From UBA12014 sp029248335 (GTDB lineage Bacteria; Planctomycetota; Phycisphaerae; Phycisphaerales; SM1A02), in contig JAQWJM010000026.1 in assembly GCA_029248335.1 (NCBI GenBank), positions 8,260-72,259 of the forward strand: a stretch of DNA of 64,000 nucleotides, given 5' to 3'. Under the pieces are notes generated by a model. The model made no database searches. It had not been told where the DNA came from and saw nothing but the letters and a program-made list of their open reading frames with translations. Made by a program: the position numbers and the translations under genes. Of the stretch, positions 32,917 through 42,253 are shown piece by piece (the first letter of the stretch is position 1; each line of letters begins with the position of its first letter).

Positions 32917-34275
32917 TCAGGATGCGCCGGCGGCGGTCGCCGCCTGTCGGAGCCGCTCGCTTTCGGCGGCGAGTTCGTACAACGCGCGGCAGGTGTCGGG
33001 GAACGAGGATCGTTCGTCCCGGTCCTGCCGGAGAAAGGCGTCGAGCCGCGGTCGAAGCGCGATCGCCACGTCGGTCATCGGATTCGAGCCGGCCGCATAC
33101 GCGCCGATGTTGATCAGCTCCTCGCTTTCGCGATAGGCCGCGAGCAGTTCGATCACCCGCCGCCGCGCGACCTCGTGGTTCCGTTCGCTCACCTGATCCG
33201 CGACCCGGGAGATCGAATCGAGGGGTTCGATCGCGGGAAAGTGGCCGCGGGAGGCGAGCCGTCGGCTGAGCACCACGTGACCGTCGAGGATTCCCCGGGC
33301 GGCGTCGGCCACCGGTTCGTTCATGTCGTCGCCTTCGACCAGCACGGTGTAGATGCCGGTGATCGAGCCGCCTCCCTCGATCCCACCCGCACGTTCGAGG
33401 AGCTGCGGGAGCAGCGAGAACACGGACGGGGTGTAGCCCTTGGTCGCGGGTTGTTCGCCCGCGGCGAGGCCGATCTGACGCTGGGCCTGCGCGAAGCGGG
33501 TCACCGAGTCGACCATCAGCATCACGTCGAGTCCGACATCGCGGAAGTGTTCCGCGGCGGTGATCGCGGCGGCCATCGCCCGGACCCGGAGGAGCGGACT
33601 CTCGTCACCCGTGGCGACGACCACGACCGAGCGGGCCAGGCCCTCCCCGCCGAGCGCGTCGACGATGAATTCCTTGACTTCTCGCCCACGTTCACCGACC
33701 AGGGCGATCACGTTCACGTCGGCGCTGGTCCCGCGGGCGATCCCCGAAAGCAGCGTGCTCTTGCCCACGCCTGCGCCGGAGAAGATCCCGATCCGCTGGC
33801 CCTTGCCGATGGTGAGGAGACCATCGAGCACCCGCAGACCGGTGCCGAGCGGCTCGGAGATCATGCCTCTGGCCATCGGATTGAGGATCGGTGGAAAGAG
33901 CGGTCGCGGCGTCAATCCCGATGGCGGCGGTCCGCCGTCGATCGGGCGGCCGAGTCCGTCGATGACCCGGCCGAGGAGCGCATCCCCCACCATCATCGAA
34001 TCACTCACCCGCTCGAGATGCACCCGGTCGCCCGGGGAGGTTCCGGTCGCGCCACCGAGCAGCATCACGATCGCGCGGGTCTCGTCGAAGCCGACGACCT
34101 CGCCGAGCACGCCTTCACGGCGCGGGTCGTCGCCGCCGATCCGGACCACCGAACCGATCGGCACCCGAAAACGCCGGACCAGGACCGTGAGGCCGCGAAC
34201 CGCGTCGACGGTGCCCACGATCGCGCGGGACTCGAAGCCCCGGACCGTGTCGACGGCCGCGTCGAGGAACGTCAT
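32917..34275 (-). CDS. fliI: Flagellum-specific ATP synthase FliI
   Basis: The 452-residue export ATPase shows the P-loop FSGAGVGKST (about residues 165-174), the Walker B LMLMVDSVTRFAQA, and YTPSVFSLLPQLLERAG with the downstream EGDDMNEPVAD segment, all typical of FliI. It energises export of flagellar proteins through the base of the hook-basal body. The N-terminal beta-barrel is present. Its ATG overlaps the fliH stop by 4 bp. Confidence 0.95.
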   Translation of the reverse strand: MTFLDAAVDTVRGFESRAIVGTVDAVRGLTVLVRRFRVPIGSVVRIGGDDPRREGVLGEVVGFDETRAIVMLLGGATGTSPGDRVHLERVSDSMMVGDALLGRVIDGLGRPIDGGPPPSGLTPRPLFPPILNPMARGMISEPLGTGLRVLDGLLTIGKGQRIGIFSGAGVGKSTLLSGIARGTSADVNVIALVGERGREVKEFIVDALGGEGLARSVVVVATGDESPLLRVRAMAAAITAAEHFRDVGLDVMLMVDSVTRFAQAQRQIGLAAGEQPATKGYTPSVFSLLPQLLERAGGIEGGGSITGIYTVLVEGDDMNEPVADAARGILDGHVVLSRRLASRGHFPAIEPLDSISRVADQVSERNHEVARRRVIELLAAYRESEELINIGAYAAGSNPMTDVAIALRPRLDAFLRQDRDERSSFPDTCRALYELAAESERLRQAATAAGAS

Positions 34276-35072
34276 TCGTCGCCCTCCCCGGTCGTCGGGG
34301 AGGAACCGCGGTCCGCATCGGGCTCACCGCTCGACGGCGTGCTCGACGGCGATTCGAGCAGTTCGGGAAAGAGGCCCTTGACGATCCGCGACATCTGGAC
34401 GTCCAGTCTCGCGTCGACCTCGCCGTCCCCCGCCGCCGCCACGCAGCCACCACGAACGATCGTGTCGTCGGTCTCGAAGACGAGATCGTGGGCCTGACCG
34501 GCGCCGGCGATCCCGACGACCTGCTCGAAATGGGACTTCACGATCTCGAGGTCCTCGGGGTGCACCCGCAGGCGGATGCCGGTCGCGGACGCGAGCATGT
34601 CGATCGCCGCCGCCGCCTGCTCGGCCACCCGGCCCGGATCATGCGCGGGCAGTCGTCCCAGCACCCGTTCCGCGATCGCGATCGAGAGTCGAAGCAGATC
34701 GCGACGAGCCTCCTCGCGAAGCGTCTCGCGGCCCGCGATGAACGCCTCGAGGGAGGCGCTCCAGCCGGTCGAGATCGCCTCCAACCGTTCCTCCATCGAC
34801 GCCATGGCCTCCGCCCGCCCCTGTTCGTGGCCCGTTTCCAGTCCGGTCTTCCGGCCTTCCGCCAGCCCCGCCTCGAGCCCTTCGGTACGGCCGGCCTCGG
34901 CCGCGTCACCGGTGAGGCGAGCCGCTTCCTCGCGGGCCGCGTCGATGATCGCGTCCGCTTCGAGCCGAGCCGACGCGACCATGTCCACGGCCTCCCGGCG
35001 CACGTCCGCGAGGTCGAGGACGACCGCCGATCCCAGCAGTTCGCGAGCTTGTGCGTTCTTGACGATCGGCAA
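34272..35072 (-). CDS. fliH: Flagellar assembly protein FliH
   Basis: The 266-residue protein has an N-terminal helical stretch rich in Ala/Glu and GXXXG-type repeats (EAGRTEGLEAGLAEGRKTGLETGHEQGRAEA), a hallmark of FliH. A C-terminal domain with RDLLRLSIAIAERVLGR and the RVHPEDLEIVKSHF pattern follows, as in V-/F-ATPase peripheral stalk subunits. FliH binds FliI and inhibits or recruits its ATPase. The gene overlaps fliI by 4 bp. Confidence 0.9.
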   Translation of the reverse strand: MPIVKNAQARELLGSAVVLDLADVRREAVDMVASARLEADAIIDAAREEAARLTGDAAEAGRTEGLEAGLAEGRKTGLETGHEQGRAEAMASMEERLEAISTGWSASLEAFIAGRETLREEARRDLLRLSIAIAERVLGRLPAHDPGRVAEQAAAAIDMLASATGIRLRVHPEDLEIVKSHFEQVVGIAGAGQAHDLVFETDDTIVRGGCVAAAGDGEVDARLDVQMSRIVKGLFPELLESPSSTPSSGEPDADRGSSPTTGEGDE

Positions 35073-35087
35073 CGGGAATCTCCAGGA

Positions 35088-36128
35088 TCAGACGACCACG
35101 TCGCCGCCACCACCACGACCCGCGATCACGATCTCGCCGGCGTCCTCGAGGCGTCGGACCACGTCGACGATCCGCTGCTGCGCGGTCTCGACGTCGCTCA
35201 CCCGGACGGGCCCCATGAATTCCATGTCGTCCTTGATCATCTCGGACGCCCGACTGGACATGTTTCCGAGGATCTTCTCCGTGAGTTCCGGCGACGCCAT
35301 CTTCAACGCGAGACAGAGCTCGTCGTTCTCGATCTCCTTGAGCATCCGCTGGATGCCCTTGTCGTCGACGAGCTTGATGTCGTCGAAGACGAACATGAGC
35401 CGGCGGATCTCCTCGACCAGATCGGGATCCTCGGTCTCCACCCCTTCCATGATCGATCGCTCGGTGTTGCGATCGCACAGGTTGAGGATCTCCGCGACGG
35501 TGTCGACGCCGCCGACGCGTTCGGTGGAGTGCATGATCATGTTGCTCAACCGCGCCTCCAGCCCCCGCTCGACCTCGCGGATCACCTCGGGATTGGTCTG
35601 CTCCATGTTCGCGACGCGGCGGACGACCTCGATCTGCCGTTCCTCCGGGAGCCCGCCGAGGATCTCGGAGGCCTTGTGGTGCGGGAGGTGGCTGACGATG
35701 AGCGCGATGGTCTGGGGATGCTCGTCCTGGATGAACGTCAGCAGGTTCTCGGTCTCGGCCTTCTGCAGGAACGCGAAGGGCGTCCGCTGCACCTGGGTCT
35801 GGATCTGCTGGATCACGCGATCCGCGACGCCGCCCTCGAGTGAATCCTTCAGGAGCCGGGTGGCGTAGTCGAGCCCACCCTCCCGCGCCCAGCCCTGGGC
35901 CATCGCGAGTCCGTAGAACTCGTTGACGATCCCCTCGCCAAGCTGCGAAGGGACGTCGCCCAGCGACGCGAGGGCGCGGGTGACCTCCTCCACCGACTCG
36001 GTGGGCAGTTCGCGAAGGATCGCGCCCGCCGCGTCGGGATCGAGCAGCAGGAGCAGCACCGCGCTCTTCACCACGCCGTCGAGTTCGTCGGCGACGTCGG
36101 GGAGCTTCTGTCCCGGTCGGATCGTCAT
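35088..36128 (-). CDS. fliG: Flagellar motor switch protein FliG
   Basis: The 346-residue rotor protein is recognisable by EHPQTIALIVSHLPHHKASEIL and the EERQIEVVRRVANMEQTNP armadillo segment, with the C-terminal torque helix containing ELCLALKMASPELTEKIL and SSRASEMIKDDMEFMGPVR. FliG couples the stator to rotation. It overlaps nothing: 25 bp separate it from fliF and 15 bp from fliH. Confidence 0.95.
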   Translation of the reverse strand: MTIRPGQKLPDVADELDGVVKSAVLLLLLDPDAAGAILRELPTESVEEVTRALASLGDVPSQLGEGIVNEFYGLAMAQGWAREGGLDYATRLLKDSLEGGVADRVIQQIQTQVQRTPFAFLQKAETENLLTFIQDEHPQTIALIVSHLPHHKASEILGGLPEERQIEVVRRVANMEQTNPEVIREVERGLEARLSNMIMHSTERVGGVDTVAEILNLCDRNTERSIMEGVETEDPDLVEEIRRLMFVFDDIKLVDDKGIQRMLKEIENDELCLALKMASPELTEKILGNMSSRASEMIKDDMEFMGPVRVSDVETAQQRIVDVVRRLEDAGEIVIAGRGGGGDVVV

Positions 36129-36153
36129 GAGCGTTCGTTCTCCGGCATCGTGA

Positions 36154-37878
36154 TCAGCCTTCCGTTCTCATCCATCGCCGAAGAAGGGTCGCGACTTCGG
36201 TCGGTTCCTTCTTGATCAGTTCATTCAGCTGGTCGAGCATCTGCTTTCGACGCAGTTCCTCGTCGTCGAGTTCGACGCCGACCAGGGCGGGCGTCACCTC
36301 GTCGGCCTCCCCGACCACGACCTGGGCGTCGTCCTCGAGGACCGGCGGCACGCCGGCCAGTTCATCGACCGTCGGCATCGTCTCGGGCTCGGACGAGCGG
36401 CGAACCATCATGAACATCATCGCGAGCGATGCGAGGGCCAGTCCCACGAGTCCCGCGTTCTTGAGGGCACGTCCGGAGTCGCCTTCGGTGATTCCCGCGA
36501 ACGTCTCGACCACCGACGTCGTGTCGGCGGCCTGGAGTGCGGAATCGCTGGCGAAGGGCATGATCGCGACCTTCACCTCGCCCACGCCGCCCTCCCGCAG
36601 GCTCGAATTGTCGACCAGCGGTTCGAGCAGGGCGACGATCTCGGTCCGGATCCGGGTCTTCTCCAACTCGAGTTCCGCCGCGGTGACCTCGACCGCGGTC
36701 TCGCCGTCCGCGAGGGTGCCGTCCGCGTTCGCCCGGATCGCGGCCTTGACCTCCGCCTCGGAGAGCAGGATCGCGGCGGTGACCTTCACCGGATGATTCG
36801 CCCGCTGACTGATGTCGGTCCGGACGCCGGGGACGCCGACCACGTTCTCGATCTCCTCGGTCTCGCGAGTCGCGACGTCTACGCCGGACGCGGGATTGCC
36901 GTTGATCGACGCCACGCCGCCCATCTGGGCCTGCGCGGTGCCGGCGTTCGATCGGAATCCGGGTGACCCACCCGCGCCGGCGCCCGCGGGAGTCCGGGAC
37001 TCGTTGGTCCGCTTCGACCGCTCCGCCTTCACCGGCTTGCCGATCTGGGTCTTCTGCTCGCTGATGTCCGCGACGAGGATCTGGGCGTTGACGCTGACCA
37101 TCGCTCGCGGGAACGCCACGCGGACGACCCGCGAAAGCCGGGCGATCGCATCCCGCTCGAAGTCCCGGACCTTGGAGAGATAGTCGCCGCCGGTGCCGCT
37201 TCCATCCTCGCCGAAGGTGTAGGTCCGGCCGTTTCCGCCGTCGACCACCCTGATGTTGTCGAGTTCGAGATCGTTCTCGACCGCGAGCGCGATGAAGGCG
37301 ATCGACTCCGCGGTGGATCGATCGAGTTCCCGCGACTTCATGCGGACGTTGACGCTGGCTTTCGGCGCCGGCCCGTCGAGCACGAAGGCCTTCCGCTTGC
37401 CGGTCGACACGAGGATGTTGACGCTGTCGACACCCTCGATCATCCGGATGTTCTTCTCGGCCTCCGCGACCCGGGCACGTCGCCAGGTCTCCTGCATCTC
37501 CGATTCGGCCTGCCAGGATCCGGAACCCACCGCCGCCGCCGCATCGTCGATGGTCGGGGCGAGGCCGTCGTTCTCCAGCATCTCGGTGATCGACCGCTTC
37601 TCGCGGACGTCGACCAGGATCACGTCGGTTCCGCCGTCCTCGACCTCGTAGCCGAGCTCGCGGACCTTGGAGATCGCCGTGGCCTTGTCCTCGATCCGCA
37701 CCTTGATGGGAGACATCGAAGGCCCCGCGGCATACTGGGAGACGAGGAAGAACCCCATCGCCAGGATGATCGCGAGCGAGCCGATGAGCAGGCGGGCCGA
37801 GGGCCCGAGCTCGCCGAGTCGACGAGAAAGTTCGGTGATTGAATCTCGAAATCGCTGCACCACGGGGGAGGCCTCCAT
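36154..37878 (-). CDS. fliF: Flagellar MS-ring protein FliF
   Basis: The 574-residue protein forms the MS ring of the basal body in the inner membrane. There is an N-terminal transmembrane helix (about 31-48), a secretin-like beta-rich periplasmic region (KVRIEDKATAISKVRELGYEV; REKRSITEMLENDGLAP), a second transmembrane helix near residue 475 (VGLALASLAMMFMMV) and a C-terminal cytoplasmic tail that binds FliG. The Ser/Gly-rich insert around 290-330 is variable. The gene starts 121 bp after fliE. Confidence 0.92.
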   Translation of the reverse strand: MEASPVVQRFRDSITELSRRLGELGPSARLLIGSLAIILAMGFFLVSQYAAGPSMSPIKVRIEDKATAISKVRELGYEVEDGGTDVILVDVREKRSITEMLENDGLAPTIDDAAAAVGSGSWQAESEMQETWRRARVAEAEKNIRMIEGVDSVNILVSTGKRKAFVLDGPAPKASVNVRMKSRELDRSTAESIAFIALAVENDLELDNIRVVDGGNGRTYTFGEDGSGTGGDYLSKVRDFERDAIARLSRVVRVAFPRAMVSVNAQILVADISEQKTQIGKPVKAERSKRTNESRTPAGAGAGGSPGFRSNAGTAQAQMGGVASINGNPASGVDVATRETEEIENVVGVPGVRTDISQRANHPVKVTAAILLSEAEVKAAIRANADGTLADGETAVEVTAAELELEKTRIRTEIVALLEPLVDNSSLREGGVGEVKVAIMPFASDSALQAADTTSVVETFAGITEGDSGRALKNAGLVGLALASLAMMFMMVRRSSEPETMPTVDELAGVPPVLEDDAQVVVGEADEVTPALVGVELDDEELRRKQMLDQLNELIKKEPTEVATLLRRWMRTEG

Positions 37879-37999
37879 GCCATCCGTCGTGTTTCACGGG
37901 TTGTCCCGGCCTCCAGGCCGCGTTCGTCATCCTGACAAGCGCCCTGGACCGGTTTCCCTTTCGGCGGCCGGGAGTGGAATCCGGCCGACGAAGGGTGTG

Positions 38000-38323
38000 T
38001 CACACCCGCACGTTCTTCACCTCGTCGTACGCATCGACGAGCTTGTTCCTCACGGCGAGAAGCATCCGGAAGGCGGTGTCCGCCGTCTCCGTCGCGACGA
38101 TGACCTGGTCGAGGGAAGCCTCGCCCGTCACCGCATCGATCTTGACCTGCTCAGCGTTCTGCTGAAGCCGGTCGACTTCGGCGATCTGGTTCATCAGATC
38201 GGTCTTGAAGTCGGCCCCACCGACGGCGCTTCGACCGTTGGCGGGCGTACCAAGCCCCTTCACACCGGGGGCGGCGATGCCCTGGGTCGGGTTGTTCGAG
38301 ACGAGTCCGAGCGGATCACTCAT
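38000..38323 (-). CDS. fliE: Flagellar hook-basal body complex protein FliE
   Basis: The 107-residue protein links the MS ring to the rod. The conserved C-terminal part is visible as VTGEASLDQVIVATETADTAFRMLLAVRNKLVDAYDEVKNVRV. Length is normal. It follows flgC at 30 bp and is followed after 121 bp by fliF. Confidence 0.9.
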   Translation of the reverse strand: MSDPLGLVSNNPTQGIAAPGVKGLGTPANGRSAVGGADFKTDLMNQIAEVDRLQQNAEQVKIDAVTGEASLDQVIVATETADTAFRMLLAVRNKLVDAYDEVKNVRV

Positions 38324-38353
38324 GACGGAAGTCCTGAAAGGGGGAACTGATCA

Positions 38354-38737
38354 TCACGCAAGTACGCGAAGACCTGCATCGATCATCGACCGGGTGGCCT
38401 CCACGGCCTGAATGTTGGCTTCATACGCTCGAAGCGCCTCGATCCCATCGACCATCGCGGTCGCGTAGTCCACGGCCGGGTAGTAGACGAAACCGTCTTC
38501 GCGGGCCGCGGGATTGTCGGGATCCTTGACCGGGTTGAACATGGGGAGCCGATCGACCCCCGCCACGTGGACGCCGAGGGGGTTCCCGGAATCGGGGTCG
38601 CCGGCCTCGAATCGGACCTGCATCACCTCGAACTCCGGGGTCCGCTGGTTGGCGAGATTCGCCGTGACCGCGTCCATCCGGACCCGTTGGGCCTGGAGAC
38701 CGGAACCTGCGATGTCGAATGCGCCGTAGATGCTCAT
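38354..38737 (-). CDS. flgC: Flagellar basal-body rod protein FlgC
   Basis: The 127-residue rod subunit begins with the characteristic MSIYGAFDIAGSGLQAQRVRMDAVTANLANQRTPEF and ends in a helix with the EALRAYEANIQAVEATRSMIDAGLRVLA pattern. It is slightly shorter than typical FlgC but complete. It lies between flgB and fliE. Confidence 0.92.
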   Translation of the reverse strand: MSIYGAFDIAGSGLQAQRVRMDAVTANLANQRTPEFEVMQVRFEAGDPDSGNPLGVHVAGVDRLPMFNPVKDPDNPAAREDGFVYYPAVDYATAMVDGIEALRAYEANIQAVEATRSMIDAGLRVLA

Positions 38738-38776
38738 GCCGAATGCTCCATCGTCCTGAAGTCAATGCCTGTGAAG

Positions 38777-39217
38777 TCAGGGTCGTTCACGAATCGCCGC
38801 TCGAAGAATGTCATGGGACTTCCGAAAGAGCTCGCTGGCGAACCGGAACGTCATCGCGTTCTCCGTCAACCCCTGCATGAGCTGTTCCAGATTGCGGTCG
38901 TTCCCGTCGTGGTAGAGCAGATTGTCCCCCTGCGCCACCGGCCGAAGTTCGATGGAACGGTCCGAGAAGCGGATTCCCGCCCGGTCCTCGAACACCCCCG
39001 CCCCCTGCGAGACCATGTCGATTCCCGAGCGTTCCCGGTCGCGGGCCGCCCGCATCGCCGCTTGAAACTCGGAAACGGGGACATCGCGCGTGCGATAGCC
39101 CGGGGTGTCGATGTTCGAGATGTTGTCCTGAAGGAGTTCATTCCGCTTCCACGAGAACTGCATCAACCGCTCGAGATACGGCAGCGCCCCCGACCCGTCG
39201 ATGCCGCCACTGCTCAT
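38777..39217 (-). CDS. flgB: Flagellar basal-body rod protein FlgB
   Basis: The 146-residue rod protein shows the flagellar rod signature QDNISNIDTPGYRTRDV near the N-terminus and a C-terminal helix (LEQLMQGLTENAMTFRFASELFRKSHDILRAAI). FlgB is the most proximal rod component. A GGAGGTGATCG ribosome site precedes its ATG. It is the first structural gene after the regulators. Confidence 0.92.
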   Translation of the reverse strand: MSSGGIDGSGALPYLERLMQFSWKRNELLQDNISNIDTPGYRTRDVPVSEFQAAMRAARDRERSGIDMVSQGAGVFEDRAGIRFSDRSIELRPVAQGDNLLYHDGNDRNLEQLMQGLTENAMTFRFASELFRKSHDILRAAIRERP

Positions 39218-39302
39218 CGATCACCTCCATGGGGTCGCGCAGAATTCGCCTGCAGACGCCGATCCTGCGCGGGTCGCCGAGTTGAATTTGCGCTCTTCGC
39301 CC

Positions 39303-40763
39303 TCAAAGGTCGGCCTCCACGATCTGGTCTTCCTTCCACTTCTTGAGCTTCAGCCCGAGGGTCCGGACCCCGATGCCGAGCGCCTTCGCCGAACGCTGCC
39401 GATGGCCGCCGTTCCGACGCAGGGTCGCGACGATCGTCTCCCGCTCGATGTCCGCGAGCGTGAGTTCACCGTCGCAGGCGAGCCACGCCTGGGCGGTCCC
39501 GATCGCGTGATCACCGTCCTTGACCTCGGTGGTCGAGGACGAAAGCCCGGCCTGCACCCCACCGATCACGGTCGACTGCTCCGCACCCGCGGCGAGCCAG
39601 GGCGCGATCAGCGAACCCGGGATCTCATCGGTGGTCGCCAGCACCGACGCCCGCTCGCAGATGTTCTGAAGCTCGCGAACGTTGCCGGGCCAGCCATATC
39701 GCTCGAGCACCGAAACGGCGTTCCGATCCAGCGATCTGGCCGCACGTCCCTCGCGGGCGGCGACCGCTCGGAGGAAGTGCGACGAAAGCGATTCGATGTC
39801 CTCGGTGCGATCCCGCAACGCCGGCATCTCGATCGGAAGCACGTTGAGCCGGAAGAACAGGTCGCCTCGGAACCGCCCCGCATCGACCTCGGCCGCGAGA
39901 TCGCGGTTGGTCGTCGCGATCAACCGGACGTCGACGGTCTGCGTGGTGCTGGATCCCACCCGCTCGAAGCTTCGTTCCTGAAGCACCCGGAGGAGCTTCG
40001 CCTGCAGCTCCGGCGGGATCTCACTGATCTCGTCGAGCAGCAGGGTGCCCCCGTCCGCGAGTTCGAAACGCCCCTTGCGAAGCCGATCCGCGCCGGTGAA
40101 GGCCCCCTTCTCATGACCGAAGAGTTCGCTTTCGAGCAGGCTCGCGGAGAGCGCCGCACAGTTGATGGCGAGGAACGGCGCGTCGCGCCGGGGGCTCGCC
40201 GCATGGATCGCTCGGGCCGCGACCTCCTTGCCGGTTCCACTCTCGCCGTTGATCAGGACGGTGCCGTGGCTGTCCGCGATCCTGCCGAGCCGATCCCGGA
40301 CCTCGGTCATCGCCGGACCGTCGCCGATCATCTCGCCCGCATCGGCGACGGGCGTCGTCGGCGCGACCGCGGCCCGCAGGACCTGGTTCTCCGTCCGAAG
40401 CCGACCGTGCTCGATCGCCCGGTCGACCGCGATCATGAGTTCGTCACCGCTGAACGGCTTGGTCACGTAGTCGAAGGCGCCTTCGCGCATCGCCTCCACC
40501 GCGGTCTCGATGGTGGCGTAGGCCGTCATCAGCACCACCGGAAGGTCCTCGTCGATCCGGCGGATCGCCGCGAGCAGTTCGATCCCGCTCATGCCGGGCA
40601 TCTGCAGGTCGGTGACGACCACCGCCGGCTTCTTCTCGGCCAGCTTGGCCAGCGCGGTCTCGCCGTCCGGGGCGCCGATCACCGCGTGCCCCTTCCGCCC
40701 GAGGATCGTCGCGACGCTGTCACGCATCAGTTCCTTGTCGTCGACTACGAGAATCTTCGCCAT
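39303..40763 (-). CDS. Sigma-54-dependent response regulator (FlrC/NtrC-type)
   Basis: The 486-residue regulator has a receiver domain (VVDDKELMR; phosphoacceptor Asp52 in VVVTDLQMPG; Lys in DYVTKPF), a sigma-54 AAA+ domain with NGESGTGKE, ELFGHEKGAFTGA (the sigma-54-contacting GAFTGA loop) and ATTNRDL, and a Fis-type helix-turn-helix end. Activators of this kind start flagellar genes at sigma-54 promoters in other bacteria; its place 85 bp before flgB and beside a kinase supports that role here. rpoN is at 19473. Confidence 0.92.
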   Translation of the reverse strand: MAKILVVDDKELMRDSVATILGRKGHAVIGAPDGETALAKLAEKKPAVVVTDLQMPGMSGIELLAAIRRIDEDLPVVLMTAYATIETAVEAMREGAFDYVTKPFSGDELMIAVDRAIEHGRLRTENQVLRAAVAPTTPVADAGEMIGDGPAMTEVRDRLGRIADSHGTVLINGESGTGKEVAARAIHAASPRRDAPFLAINCAALSASLLESELFGHEKGAFTGADRLRKGRFELADGGTLLLDEISEIPPELQAKLLRVLQERSFERVGSSTTQTVDVRLIATTNRDLAAEVDAGRFRGDLFFRLNVLPIEMPALRDRTEDIESLSSHFLRAVAAREGRAARSLDRNAVSVLERYGWPGNVRELQNICERASVLATTDEIPGSLIAPWLAAGAEQSTVIGGVQAGLSSSTTEVKDGDHAIGTAQAWLACDGELTLADIERETIVATLRRNGGHRQRSAKALGIGVRTLGLKLKKWKEDQIVEADL

Positions 40764-40808
40764 CCATGGCCTCCATCGGGTGTCAAGACCCGACTCGTTC
40801 CTGTGATC

Positions 40809-41798
40809 TCAGGCCGCGCCTCGGCCCGAGTTGTCCCTGACCCGCCGCCGTACGGCGCCTTCGAGGGACCGCCCATCCTCATCCTCCACCGTCGCGTCGT
40901 CGCCGGGGGCGACGCCTGCGATCGGCAGTGACAGTCTCATGATCGTTCCAGGCTCCGCATCGAGCACGTCGAGCCGACCGCCGTGGGCGTCGACGATCCG
41001 GTGCACGATCGCCAGCCCGAGCCCGGTCCCCTCCGCCCGCGTCGTGAAGAACGGATTGAACATCCGCTCCCGGACCTCACCGGGAATGCCGGGCCCGGTG
41101 TCGCGGATCTCGAAGACCGCGTGCCGAACCACGCCACGCTCGGGATCCCGCAGTTCACGTCGGTCGAGTCCGATCTCCAGGCGACGCGGACCATCGACCG
41201 CCGACATCGCCTCGCACGCGTTCCGCACCAGGTTGAGGAGCGACTGCTCGAGCAGCGACGCGTCCGCGACGATTCGGATCTCCTCGTCGATCGCGAGATC
41301 CACGTCGATTCCATGGGCGTCGACCAGGTCCTCGGCGTGCGCGACCGCGGCGAGCACGATCTCCGCGGGCCTGACCGCATCCGGCCGCACCCGGGTGTCC
41401 CGGGCGAACGACAGGACGTCGCCGACGATGAGGTCGAGCCGCGACACCGCACGGGAGACGCGACCGCAGAGTTCGAGTTCACCGGGCCGGTCCGCGAGAT
41501 CCTCGGTCAGCACTTCGAGGTTGAGGGCGATCGCCCCGAGCGGATTGCGGATCTCGTGGGCGATGCCCGCCGCCATCTCGCCCAGCGCCGCGAGTTGTCG
41601 CGAGCGACGAAGCCGACGATGGGTCTCGTCGAGCTCGACCTTGAGCGACGCGACCTCGTCGCGAAGCGAGGCATGGGTGGCCTCGAGCCGACTCGTGACG
41701 TCGTTGAAACTCTGCATCAGATCGGCGAAGTCGTTCGCGTCGATCGGCGCGGAGGCGCGGGTGTCGGTCAGGTCGGCGTTGGTCTCGATGGTGCTCAT
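40809..41798 (-). CDS. Soluble sensor histidine kinase (FlrB-like)
   Basis: The 329-residue protein has no transmembrane segment. A coiled coil (about 45-70) leads into the H-box MAAGIAHEIRNPLG (His81), a dimerisation region, and the ATPase domain with N-box SLLNLVRNACEAM, G1 DTGPGIP, and G2 GTGLGLAIV. It probably phosphorylates the response regulator encoded directly downstream. No PAS or other sensor domain is apparent in the first 40 residues. The TGATG overlap with the FlgN-like gene indicates coupling. Confidence 0.9.
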   Translation of the reverse strand: MSTIETNADLTDTRASAPIDANDFADLMQSFNDVTSRLEATHASLRDEVASLKVELDETHRRLRRSRQLAALGEMAAGIAHEIRNPLGAIALNLEVLTEDLADRPGELELCGRVSRAVSRLDLIVGDVLSFARDTRVRPDAVRPAEIVLAAVAHAEDLVDAHGIDVDLAIDEEIRIVADASLLEQSLLNLVRNACEAMSAVDGPRRLEIGLDRRELRDPERGVVRHAVFEIRDTGPGIPGEVRERMFNPFFTTRAEGTGLGLAIVHRIVDAHGGRLDVLDAEPGTIMRLSLPIAGVAPGDDATVEDEDGRSLEGAVRRRVRDNSGRGAA

Positions 41799-42253
41799 CA
41801 GGCTTGATCCGCCAGATCCCGCCGATGTCCGGCGGATTCGGGATTTCCCGATCGATACGCGCGTCCCACCCGGCCCGCGAGCGTGATCTTCTCGAGTTCG
41901 ATCCTCGATCGCTCGCCCTCGGTCCGGGCAAGCTCGAGCGACTCCGCGTCCCGGGCCTCGATCTCGGAGGCGAGCCGCTCCGCCACGCCGAGGCGTTCGA
42001 GCAGCCGCTCGTCCATCGTCCCCGCGACCTCGCGGGCCATGGCCTCGAACGCGGCCGCGTCGTTCACCAGCGATTCCACGATCGTGGCACGCTCCGTGAG
42101 CATGCGATCCAGTCCGCCGAAGTGCTTTCGACGGATCGCTTCGGACTGCCGAACGGCCAGCGTCAACACCGCTTCCAGACGTTCGATCCGTGATTCGACC
42201 GCCGCACGGACGCGATCGGTCACCGGCCCGGTCTTCGATGCGTCATCACTCAT
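41798..42253 (-). CDS. FlgN-like flagellar export chaperone (tentative)
   Basis: The 151-residue, almost all-helical protein with heptad-rich segments (IERLEAVLTLAVRQSEAIRR, LLERLGVAERLASEIEARDAES) fits the size and character of FlgN-family chaperones that escort hook-filament junction proteins. Position within the flagellar regulatory unit supports this. Similarity is weak and another coiled-coil role is possible. Its ATG overlaps the TPR gene's stop by 4 bp (ATGA). A second start at 42295 would add 14 residues. Confidence 0.45.
   Translation of the reverse strand: MSDDASKTGPVTDRVRAAVESRIERLEAVLTLAVRQSEAIRRKHFGGLDRMLTERATIVESLVNDAAAFEAMAREVAGTMDERLLERLGVAERLASEIEARDAESLELARTEGERSRIELEKITLAGRVGRAYRSGNPESAGHRRDLADQA

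Noticed and set aside
39237..39251. GG-N10-GC resembling a sigma-54 site before flgB
   Set aside because: It lacks the TGGCAC and TTGCA flanks and would start transcription about 10 nt from the flgB ATG; such GC matches are frequent in this DNA.
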